DNA of 37,293 bases from positions 1 through 37,293 of the forward strand of contig QXVZ01024691.1 of assembly GCA_008931825.1 (NCBI GenBank), read 5' to 3'. The notes below the pieces were generated by a model. That model saw nothing but the letters and a program-made list of their open reading frames with translations. It searched no databases and was not told where the DNA came from. The stretch is from Phallusia fumigata. Lineage: Eukaryota; Chordata; Ascidiacea; Phlebobranchia; Ascidiidae. Shown piece by piece: positions 1 through 17,400 of this stretch. Each line of letters starts with the position of its first letter. The first letter of the stretch is position 1. The position numbers and the translations under genes are program-made.

Positions 1-469
1 AGAAGTCCAGAGTTCAACATATTCTGTGCCTTTTTTCCGTTTCTGTTAAGCGACCTGCAGCAGTGAAGCCTTTAAGCGCAGTCTGGAGCCACTGTGTTTT
101 CAATAGGAATTGGTGCTTAACAATATTCTAACCTCTGCACTTCAACTTTTTCGGGTTTTTTTCGGCCCTGATGAAACACGTGTGCTTAAATTAACTGAAA
201 CTTGCATTTGACGTCTTGCATTCTGGAAAACTAAAATGTGGTGCGCCTTCGATGCACGTGTTTTAGATAATTGTTGTTCTTTTTGTAAGGCGCCTTTTCC
301 AACTTTAACGAGGCCCGATTGCATTGATCCATGGTTATACAGCTTTAGCACAATTTGCAGATGTATGTCGCCGACCTCTTTTTGGTATTTAAGAAACAGT
401 TATCATTGCAAATATTGTATGGTTCTGTCCTGATTCAACTTTACACTTAAATATCCGTTCATTTTGCAG
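1..469. other. Unassigned DNA, probably intron of an upstream gene
   Basis: No convincing exon is visible. The stretch is AT-rich and ends in a good acceptor (ATTTTGCAG, 461-469) leading into the candidate exon at 470. Short open frames on both strands have no recognisable protein features. The simplest reading is the last part of an intron of a + strand gene whose body lies left of the window. Confidence 0.3.
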
Positions 470-761
470 ATTTACGCAAAACATGTCCATCTTTCGTCGC
501 GATATAACCGACTTAATAAAAGCCGAGGGTCGCCCCGCCACTAGCAGCGCTGTTGACCTCACGACGAGCTCGAACAGCATGATGACGTAGTACATGGCGT
601 CACAATGGTGCAGTATGCAAAACTTCATTGCCTTTCCTGCTACGACGTCGGTTTCATATGCAAATTGAACGTGAGATTTTGGCTTCAGAGCGGATCCAAG
701 ACCGTTAATGGCCAGCGGTGCTTCAGCACTTCTACCACCTTTTTGGGGATATGAAGCTTAA
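470..761 (+). CDS. Candidate terminal exons of an unidentified upstream gene (partial)
   Basis: A GC-richer island follows a good acceptor at 469. Exon 470-586 reads in one frame (first full codon 471) and includes MSIFRRDITDLIKAEGR and a Ser/Thr-rich tail. A GT at 587 and an AG at 687-688 would join it in phase to exon 689-761, which ends DPRPLMASGASALLPPFWGY then EA and TAA (759-761). Without that 102-nt intron the frame ends at TAG 588-590. A poly(A) signal 115 nt after the TAA supports a gene end here. No family is recognised. It could instead be a complete tiny gene starting at ATG 483. The reverse strand is also open over this island, but its translation looks less natural. Confidence 0.33.
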
Positions 762-875
762 CGACGCGCGGTTGTGTTACGTAATTTATTCCCCATATCA
801 TGCAAGAGATTAGAGCAATCTGTGATCGTTGGTGTTGATTTTCACCACGTTCATCATCGTTATGTAACAGGTGCG

Positions 876-881
876 AATAAA
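876..881 (+). terminator. Poly(A) signal AATAAA
   Basis: A canonical AATAAA hexamer lies shortly after the candidate stop codon at 759-761. It is consistent with cleavage of the upstream gene near 900. The hexamer is common in AT-rich DNA, so support comes mainly from its position. Confidence 0.3.
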
Positions 882-2730
882 ACCATCTGTTTTTCGAGAC
901 ATCAATATTGATGAGATCGTTCTGGCGTAGTATTGTATTTCAGTCAGCATTGTGTTGAGTATTAACCACGATACTAACTGATCGGTGGAAATCCTTATCT
1001 TTGCAACAGCGAATGTACGGAATTAATCAATTTGTTGCCCTAAATGTTATCAAGTGTTTTTGAAACTAAAAGTTCTGCAGCCACACAGATAATGAGTTCA
1101 AGCAATTGTGAGAGCTTCGTGGTCATTTTGTTGGACTTGACTACCACTTTAATTTTTCTCGTGCCTCGCAATTTACCGAAATTGTTCGCAATAAAGTTCT
1201 CTCTTCCATTATTTTTGTTTCTGTTTAAGAATTGGATAAATTGTTTTCAAAACTGAATTCATACGGTGAATATTTGGTCGTCAAGCAATCGCAAAAAAAT
1301 AGGGAAATTTTTTTCCAACTTGTGATAGAAAGCACACAAGCAAGACAAAAAGGTAATAGTTGTTTAGGCAGAAAAAACAACATCTACCACAAGTAATGCA
1401 ACTGCAAAGTGGGAACGTAATAACTTACACTGCTCGCAACTACCATCAATGGATCTAATCAGGGTACAGTCATGTCAATGTTGTGACTTGTGACAGTCCG
1501 TCTCAGCGTTTCAATTGTGCTTTTCATTGTTTACAAAAGTCGGCGCGTGTTTGTGACGTCATATTTTTCACGACCAATTGTTTTGTGACGATCGCGTGAT
1601 CTCGTCTGTTGGAACTTCACTCGCCCAAAACAATCGAACTGTGCGATTTGATGGCAAAGGAAGAATAGCGTACAACGTACTGTCAAATAGTGGGACGACT
1701 AAGAAGTTGGTGATGAGTTTGTAAATTTAGCAAGCGTCGCTAAACTGAACCAAAGCTAAAACTGTATAAACATCGATGGCTCGAGTCGCTCACCTAGTCA
1801 CTCCTAAAGATAAGATTTGTTTTAAGGACAACTGTTCAAAAGGTCATAAAATCGCATAACCAGTGTGGTTTGTGGTAACAAATCGTGCATGCTTTTTTGA
1901 AGACAGGACATTACTGTCAGAATAAGACCTTCAATGATTCAAGTCACCAGCAAGTAAAAGTCGCTTCTAAAATTAGATTGGTCAGAGGCGATATTCACAA
2001 ATCATTTTTGTTAAATCAAGAAAATTTATTACTTTCATCTGTTGCCATTTAATTTACCACATAAAGCTTGATTTCTGTGACAGTTTTATTATGGCCTCTT
2101 GTCTTCAAAACTGCAACATTTTTTGCAGGCCTGTGTAATATTTTTGTTTATGTGTGACTAATGATGCACAATGTAGTCAAATCTTGGAGATTAGAGTCTC
2201 AAAGCATTTGAATCTTAAGTGTGTTTTTCTTAGACAATGGTGCCTGACAAATAAACATTAACAGTAAAAAAAGTTTATTGAAGTATTACATGAGTTTTTA
2301 GTCCTGATGCATACCTGTTGTATTTTTTAAATTTACATGGTGTAATTTCAAAGCAGAAAATTGCAAGAGCATGCACACTAAAAACATTCGTTTGTACTGG
2401 TATTGGTGCTGTGGATATTGACACCTGAACATACATACAGACCATAAAATGGGATTTTGACTGGAAAACCAAATATTTGCTCATTGCCTCCTTGCCAAAT
2501 TTAATTGTCGTTTTCGTTTTATCGCTATGTGTATACATCCTGTTTGTTACAAAACATATCATTATCGGTTATCATAAAGCATCATTATCTAAATATTGTT
2601 AAATGTGTTGAACTGTAGGCTGTATAAAATTTCTGTGTCATGTGGTCACCTTGTAATGTGTACCAAATATTACCTGAGTTTATAAGTTGTTTGTACAGGT
2701 ATTTTTATTGTATAACTGACCGCAAGCAAA
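882..2730. other. Intergenic and 5' region upstream of the Na+/H+ exchanger gene
   Basis: No exon could be supported here. Open frames such as 1044-1256 (+) and 2275-2562 (-) have no protein-like composition or matching splice sites. The stretch 1500-1640 is richer in CpG and contains a CRE palindrome and a CCAAT motif, so it is the best promoter candidate. A clear acceptor (TTGTTTGTACAG, ending 2699) lies 31 nt before the exchanger start codon. Confidence 0.4.
1554..1561. promoter_or_regulatory. CRE palindrome TGACGTCA with nearby CCAAT
   Basis: A perfect 8-bp CREB/ATF consensus, followed by CCAAT at 1574-1578, sits in a locally CpG-richer patch about 1.2 kb before the exchanger start codon. 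Placement suggests a promoter or upstream enhancer. No TATA box or start site could be fixed. Confidence 0.25.
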
Positions 2731-9299
<6,569 letters not shown>

Positions 9300-11128
9300 T
9301 CAGTGAGCTTTCTTGATTTCATTGGTTGCATGTTTCCACCGTGGGAAAGGTAACTAAGAGAGATGTCTAGGATTTGGGATCAGCTATTTACACAATAAAA
9401 TGACTGAAAAAAACATTATTGGAATGTTTACCTGTCAACATGCATCTGCATAAAATAAGTCATTGCTCAAGTCAGATGAACATTTGGAAATGACAAGAAA
9501 TTGTAGCTGTTTATGCAGACATTGACCCTGTAAAAACAACTAACCAACAAAAAATAATTTGTTGGTTGTTAAGAGTCTATACAAGACTGCCATAGTTGTT
9601 TTCACAATACGAATATCTATAGCATGTGGCATTAGTAGTGTGTTGACAATGTTTTCAACAACAATACCAAACATGACTGTTTTAATATTCTTTACTTTAT
9701 TCTTGCAAATATTGGCTCGTTTCTGTTATAAATCACATTAACCAGTGTGTTATACCTATTCCACAAGTGTTAATGTTCTTGTTTCAATTGTGCTTCTCCT
9801 ATTCCTGCAGAACAACTATATATTTATCTCCTCTTTTTGTATTGTTGTAAACTACATGGAGTAAGCATTTGTACCTAAGTAGCTTTTTTTCCATTTTGAG
9901 TCACCTGGCACTTACAAGCAATGCTTACAGCATTAAAAATAGGCTAGGTTATTACAACAATATGACCTTTAATATAAAAATTCCAGGGACTGCAAGTAAA
10001 TGAAAACATATGCTGTTTAGAAAACAACTAAAAACCACATTGTAGGTTTATTAGGTCGATAGTTCAGCCAAATTTGAAACCTGCAATGATTGTTGCTCAA
10101 AGAAAATGGTGACTAGATTCTAAACAAAATAGTTTATCTGAACTTTATCTAAAACATGCATGTTTGTATTTTATGTTTGTGCTGAGCTCTGTTTAGTTTA
10201 TTGGGCTTTTTGTTTGATGTGCACACATTTTGCCCCAGCATACACAAAAATACTTGTATACCTATTGATGGCTATGGGTTAATAACCCTTTTCATGCAAT
10301 AAAACAATATTTTAAGCCTAATAATTCGCCCTTGCTGACATCTAAATCAGGCTACAAGCTACCAAAAGAATATTATTTATATTTCTTCCCACTGCACTTG
10401 CCTGTAACTCCTTTTCATACCCACCTGAATCAGATTATTAGTAGATTCTGTGTTGCAAGTATGGTTGTGTAGTAATACAAATTGACATTAAATTCTAAGT
10501 CTAGGTTTGCAACGTGTTATGCTGTATGCGCTGTTTTGTATAATATTAGGAGTATTATTTTTTATGTTGTACTTTGTACCAAATAAACATACCATGTGCA
10601 TACCAAAAGTTTTTTCTGCAAACTTGTCATTTAGTCAGGCCAGCAGCATTTTTTGATGGTTTTGTTCGAATGTTTTATGCATAGTAAATAGACCAGGTAA
10701 AATTTTCGTAAAACGAGCTACCGTTAAGTAAAAAACGTTTTTAAATCTAACAACCACAATCATTTGAAAACAACGTGCAGTGCTTTCATTGAACGTTGCG
10801 CTCAAAACCACGTTCAAGAACCTGCAAGAAGCGTGCCGTGCGACAAGGCAACGTTTAACGAAGAAAGAAGGCGACCCTTCTTCTTTCAACCCAACTACGT
10901 GTAACGAACGCCATTTGCAAGCCGCGGCGCTTTCAACGAATTTTGTACGATCGATACGTCGAAATCCTTGTTTTTTGTCTTTAGTTATGCAATTTCTTTA
11001 ATTAGTTTTATTCCCAGCCTCTGAAGCAAACAGATAGTTTTTAGCAACCAAAATAGTTTGTAGGCCATGATTAGGTTAGTAAAACACCACGGCGTTGTTT
11101 AACAACTAGTAGCAGACGTTTTCGGCAT
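9300..11128. other. Exchanger 3'UTR and intergenic DNA
   Basis: AATAAA hexamers at 9394, 10298 and 10582 are candidate poly(A) signals. The first is about 95 nt after the stop and would give a short 3'UTR; the last would give one of about 1.3 kb. From about 10,700 to 10,980 the sequence becomes CpG-richer, as expected near the SPEN promoter. No coding exon is supported. Confidence 0.4.
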
Positions 11129-11129
11129 A

Positions 11130-11213
11130 ATGGCGGCCATGCTTCAGCGGCTGACGGCTTGTCCTCGGTTAATAATACGGCATGTTGGTATCAAAACGTT
11201 TGAAATGTTTTGA
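11130..11213 (+). other. Short ORF in the SPEN 5' region (possible uORF in a leader exon)
   Basis: ATG at 11130 opens a 27-codon frame (MAAMLQRLTACPRLIIRHVG followed by IKTFEMF) ending TGA 11211-11213. The start lies in a YY1-like ATGGCGGCCATG. A potential donor (GACAG then GTTTGA) follows immediately at about 11216. An acceptor ending at 11422 sits 6 nt before the SPEN ATG, so this could be a leader exon of SPEN with a short upstream ORF. It could equally be chance. Confidence 0.25.
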
Positions 11214-11428
11214 CAGGTTTGATGTTTTTGATCATAAAATTCCAGACAAATTATTAAATAACACTTTTAACCCATTTAGCTTGTTAGGTTACCTAGATTT
11301 TTTGTTTTTGAGAAAAAGTGGTAGCCAAGTCAACGTTACTGTGCATTGCATTGTCAAAAATTGACAATGAGGCAGCACATGGTTGATTTCAACTGTTTGT
11401 GAGCAATTTTGTCTGAAAACAGACAATA

Positions 11429-14400
11429 ATGCGAGAAACAAGACACTTGTGGATAGGAAACCTTCCCGATAATGCCAGAGAAGATAAGATTTCAGACCAT
11501 TTTAAAAGGTGTAGATTTATGTTTCAATATATTTTTAAAATAATTTTATTTATTTGCATCAAATACTTTTCTGTGTCACCTAAAACTTTTAAAATGCTGC
11601 AGTCATTGGTCATGGTTTCAGTAATAATAATGCAAAATACTAAGGTATGGACGCATCGAAAAGGTGAAAGTTCTCTCTAAGCGTGGGTCTGATGGTGAAG
11701 TACAAGCTGTGGTTGCCTTTGTTGATCTTCGTTCTGCACAGAAAGCCCATAATGCTGTAAACACTATTGGCGACAAACAGCTACAAACCAACTACAGTGA
11801 ACAAGCTGGTAAAAACTTTACAAAAATATTCATTTGTGTACAAGTGTACAAATTGTATGTGTAGTTTACACATGTGCACATTTTTGAAAATTTAGCAATG
11901 AGCTCAACAAGCCGACATGATTCCCCAACATTGTTAAGCAACCGGCATTCACAGTCATCAACTCATCGAAGCTACACATCACATCGCAGTGACTCGAAGA
12001 CCTCTGAGGGGTATGCTAAAAAAAGATGTTTTTGTTTGTGATTTTTTAAGTTAAGATGAGACCATGTGATCATCTGTGAACATGTAATTTCACAGGAGAA
12101 ATAGCATGTTTGGTGCATTGAAAATGCTTGTCACCACATGATTTAACCCCCCCCCTGTTCGTTCTTCGGGTAATACGGATTACCATATATTGGATGTAGT
12201 TAGACAAAGTTGCAGACAGACAAAGATGATTGGATTATTAAAACATGGAATATATGCAGACTTGTACTGGTTCAATGGTACTTGCTCGGCCAGTTTCGAA
12301 AACAGTTCTCCTTGATACAGCAGATCAGCAAGTTCTGACAGTATTTGCAATCTGCTTAAACTTTGCAGCAAATGCACATGGAGTATATACCATTGGATTT
12401 ATACTCATTTGACACTTTCGATTTTGGGATATATGGATCACCTTCAGCTAGATGCTGAAAATTGCATCCTAAAACTTGCAATCTGGCAGTTCTACATGGT
12501 GTGACATTCTCTTTCTATTTTTGTACTTTTGATTGGCAGCTCTCTTCATTATTTTTGTCCAGCACTAACATAAAGGAGTCGAGAAATTCTTTCAATGGGC
12601 AAGATTTTCAGACTTCCTAATTGGCCCAGTTGTTTTTAATACATTCCTAACCTTTAACATTCCGGATTGCTATACAAAAGTTATGACCATTTTGGTTGGA
12701 TTAACACTAACCAAGAAGTACCATGGATTTATTTTATTGGATGTATTTTGTCTTCGGCATAAAGCTTGAATTGGACAAGGTAGGTTATAAAAAAATCTTG
12801 TAAAGCAATTTCAAATGTCTACTTTTTTGTATGATGCATGATTTTCTCAAGATGGGTTTGTAAAATAAATTGCAATCAAATCTGCTGAAGAAAATCTCTG
12901 GAGAGGAAAAAAGTACTAAGACTGTCTTTGAGAGTAAAACTTCAAGGATTAGGAAAAAATGAACAATGATCTTGTACATAGCCTATTTGTACACATAGCT
13001 GACTGCTTGTCTTGGAATCTTCGAATAATGTACTTAGAGCAGACTTCAGACATTAAGTACACAAAGGACTTGGTTTCAAGTAGCTGCTATTACTTGTATA
13101 ACTCATTGGTAGAAATGTGTACTTAATATGTGGTGTATACTTCATAAAATCATGTGCTTTTTGTGTAAAAACTAATCTTGCCAGTTTCAGGCGTTTGATG
13201 CTTAAAGAATGTATAGCAACAATAATTTATTGTGAAGACTTACATTTTTTACAACATTTGCTCCAAAACACAGACAATGTCTTGTTTTGATGTTCTTCAC
13301 TCCTTTGTTGTACTATTCTTGTTGCGCAACAGCTGAACTTTTCTTCTATGCACATTTACTGTTGTTTAATCTAAATTACCAGATGATATCCTGTTGGTAT
13401 TCTGGAAAAATTGCATTTAAAATTCTAATGCTTTGACTTCCTACGCTAGTGGTCTATCAGGGCAGTCAATAAAATGAAACACACAAAGGTTTGCAAGATG
13501 CAGACACAAATTTGACCTTGAAATGTTAAATAAAAATTTTCGAAAAAGAACTTTTTACTTTTGCACACAATTTTTTCTTTATTTAATAACCAGTTTCAAG
13601 TGTCCTGTTTAAAAAGATTGAATAGCATGAATTTTGTGCCCATATGTTGCATCTATTATGTTTCATCCATGTATAGTAAAGCTTGTAACCAAAACCCAAT
13701 TAGCGAAATTTGGCAGGTGGCAGTTTGTAAACAGAACACCTGCATGTATAAAAATTGATTATTTTCAAATCTATATATTGCACAGACATGCTGGTGACCG
13801 CCCACATTCTGACCGACGTCGCTCTCATCAAGGCAGTTCTGACTCAAGTAGAAATCCAGATTTGTCAGATTCTAAAAGCTCGCAAAAAGCCACAAAAGAT
13901 TCAGTGGGAGATGGTGGAAGAAAAATAGAAAGGTATGGTTATTAAATAGAGCAATAACATGTAGTCTGCAGGCAAGAATTATGTGCACATGTTTAGTTAT
14001 TAACATTTTTTGTACAAACTGACCTGATTTTGCATAAATGTATCTGTTGTTTTGGTTGAAGTAAATATTTCGTCAGATTATGCCTTTTTGTTAATGTTTT
14101 GGTTTCAGCTTAAATTTGTTTTTGAATTTGGTTAAAAGTACGGATGTTGAAAAAAAAAATTTTTTTCAATCCTAAATATCGAATTCAGGTGTTATTTTAA
14201 CTTTGGCATAACAACAAACAGAATTTCATGTAACATGAAAAAAAAGGACTGTTTAATTAACTTAAGTGATGACTGACTTGTATTAGATGTACCCTTGGAT
14301 TTCCCTTGTAACATCCAAATGATGTCGGACATTTAGTCTCTAAATCAAGGGTGGAGGTTGTAAAAAACTTTTAAAAGTAAAAGGCATGGGCCAGTAAATC

Positions 14401-17400
14401 ACCTATCTGATTTTGGTCTAATGCCAGCACAAATGTAAAATTCAACCTTGTGGCCATACTCATGTTACTTGTTGCAATTTTGTATCATTTATTTTTATAG
14501 TGATGGCGTGGGTGAGCATTAGCTAAAATGGAAACAAATGGTGTTGCATCGACACTGTTTTGTCTAGGAACGACGCTGGCAACAATATAGTGCAGATGAA
14601 TTATATACATTATATTTGGACAAAATAATATCATTTCCAATGTTGAAAGTGCATCCTAGTTAAACATCCCTAGTTAAAAGCAATACCACAGGCAGATAAT
14701 TATCATCTGCAGAAATAATCAGATACAATATTAGCAAAATGTTGCATGTTTTGGTTTGGATTGTTGAAAGGGGGGTTACTGACATTATCGACATGCAACA
14801 TTTGCCTAAACATAAACCAGAACGATTATTTTTGTTTTGGCCAGGTTCAGCCTAATGTTAATTTATTCGGACGTTCATGTGCAACCAAATGCCCCAACAA
14901 AAAAACTATCCTGCGGATGCATTTTAATATGTTTTATTACACAGAAAAAACAAGCCTGACACAAAGTCAAAGAAGAAGCTCAAAAAAGCAGATGATAGTG
15001 GAAAGAATGGTGAGTGATTGGCCTATCAAAAATGTTGGTCATCTACTTTGTAATCAAAAAGTATCAATGGCTTGCTCTGTAGTGTTAGACATTTACCATA
15101 ACAATCTAAAATAGTGGTCAACATGCTAAGGATTCTCCTGTGAGTCCAGAAAATGTTGACTCCCTAATTTAAATGTTAATTTTATAAATTAGGAAAAATT
15201 ACATTTGATTGTTTTGAGTTACCCATTGAAAAATAAAGTTTACAGATTTAACACCTGGTATGTTTGACTTTAATTCAAATTTATATTTTCTTTTTTAAGC
15301 TGCCTCAAAACCCTCAAAACGCAAAGCATCTCGGGGAAGGTCACCGACTGTAAAGAAAAAAACTGGTAAATGACTTAGATAAAATAAAATTTTTTAAATT
15401 TTCGCTTTTTATTTGACAAATTCAAGGAGTTTGCTTATATTTTAACACAGACTGTCATAATCATTGCTGCCTATTATTGTTGTTACAGCAAATCGCAAGC
15501 AGAAGCGCCAGGGTAGCTCATCCGAGGAGGACCGGGCGACCTCCTCCAGTTATTCCAGTAGGACAACAGGAAGAAGCAGTTCTGCATCCTCTGGATCCAC
15601 ATCTGTTTCATCTTCGAGATCCAACAGTTTGGTGTCATCTAGGTATTACTATTGTCTTTTATAACATGGAGGGGTGAGTTTGTAAATTTTTATTTATGAT
15701 GTTTTATAATGTTTAGTCCTCGCTCAACAACGGCTGAAAGTGATTCTGAGGGAGGACAAAAACTTGTGACAATGATCATCAAAAAGCTGCCAGCTCGCCC
15801 TAGTGGTAAGTGTCATAAATTGACAACTATTCTATGAAATGCCTTACATTACAAAACTGCCAAAATTGCTGACACATATTTTCCTTTATGACAGATTTTT
15901 TTATGTGTGTGCTGTGTGAGAATGTTCACAATTAGAATAACTGCCTAGTTTAAAACAGTTTTATAGTTGTAAATGCAGATTGTTAAGGAAAAGTTTAATA
16001 TTTTGGTAGAACCACAATAAAGGATACACTTTTTGACCTCCATTTGTCCTTTAACACTAAAATCCGAGATCTGTGGTCTGCTTAGTCATGTGCAAAGGGC
16101 CTGGAATAAAGTGTATGAGGGAAAGCCCTAAGCAGCTGCCTTTCATTCCTCTGTATATAAATATGCAACTAAAATGAATTGCCTGGTCAAATTTTACTGA
16201 TGCTGCACAAAATGTGGCATTACTGATGCTGATAATATTCACCAACACCCTGATTGGATTGTGTGGTGTTGTAGTGAAAAGATGTAGTTTAATTTATTGC
16301 CCTAGGCAAATTACTACATTTTATCACTGCAAACATTTGAAAGGCTTTCTCCTAATTTGCCTTGATTCAACTATAAACCATACACTTTGCTCACTGTTAG
16401 TATGGTTAAAACATATATTATTGAAGTAAGCAAATACTCTTTAAGAAAAAATCTAGCTCTAAACTAATCTCATTCTTTCTCTTTGAAGTGAAATTGACAG
16501 AAATATGTGTTATTTTGCCAGTATTTAAGTTTAACAATAACTTTGTGTTTATTTACACATAACTGTTAAAATAAATATTGTTAATAACCTTTTTCACAAC
16601 ATTTTATTGAGACCTTGTCTTTTTGTAGTAAACAACTTACGGGAGGGAATTTACCACGAGTTTAAGAAGTGTGGAAAAGTAAAATCGGTAGTAATTCGCG
16701 GGGACAACAATAACCGACATGCATTGGTGTTGTTCCGTAATGCTTCAGAAGCAAACAAGTCTGTCAATCACGCCAAAAGCAAACTGCTGTTTGGAGCTGC
16801 AATAGAGGCTGCAATATATGAGGGAGAAGGTAGGAAAAATTCCATATTTTTATACCATTGCACTTGTAGTTAAACACCACTACTAATAATTTTTTTGATA
16901 ATTTTTGTTGAAACATATTCTTGGTTAGTAGTGTTTTTGAAAATCTTTGTTTAAAACTATACATATCATTTTTTCTTCAAGCAAAATTCTCATTGAAATG
17001 CATTGTTTTATGCAGGTGCTTTTATCAGGGCAACAAAACGATAAATCACACAAAAGCATGAAAGCATGAATACCACTTGCGCAATACATTTAAATGTTAT
17101 GATAAAAAAAAACAGAAATCAATTTTTTCACCTATAGAGCAGAAACTTATTTAAAAAATTATCATATGTTGTCATCTTGTACAGTTAGTGGAAAGGAACT
17201 GCAGGAATGTGGTGGAATTATTGATGAGTTTCATCCCAGAGCATCAAGAACATTGTTTGTCGGAAATCTGGACAAAACTGTTGGGTATAGTGATATCCAA
17301 AACATCTTTGTTCGCTTTGGGGAGATTGTGGTAAGTTCAAATTGGAAAAAANATCAAGAACATTGTTTGTCGGAAATCTGGACAAAACTGTTGGGTATAG

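Noticed and set aside
389-628. Reverse-strand open frame with hydrophobic stretch
   Set aside because: It overlaps the + strand candidate exon, whose translation and flanking acceptor are more plausible; probably the antisense shadow.
14147-14169. A10/T7 inverted repeat as a terminator or hairpin
   Set aside because: Mid-intron homopolymer sequence in a eukaryotic gene; no functional reading supported.
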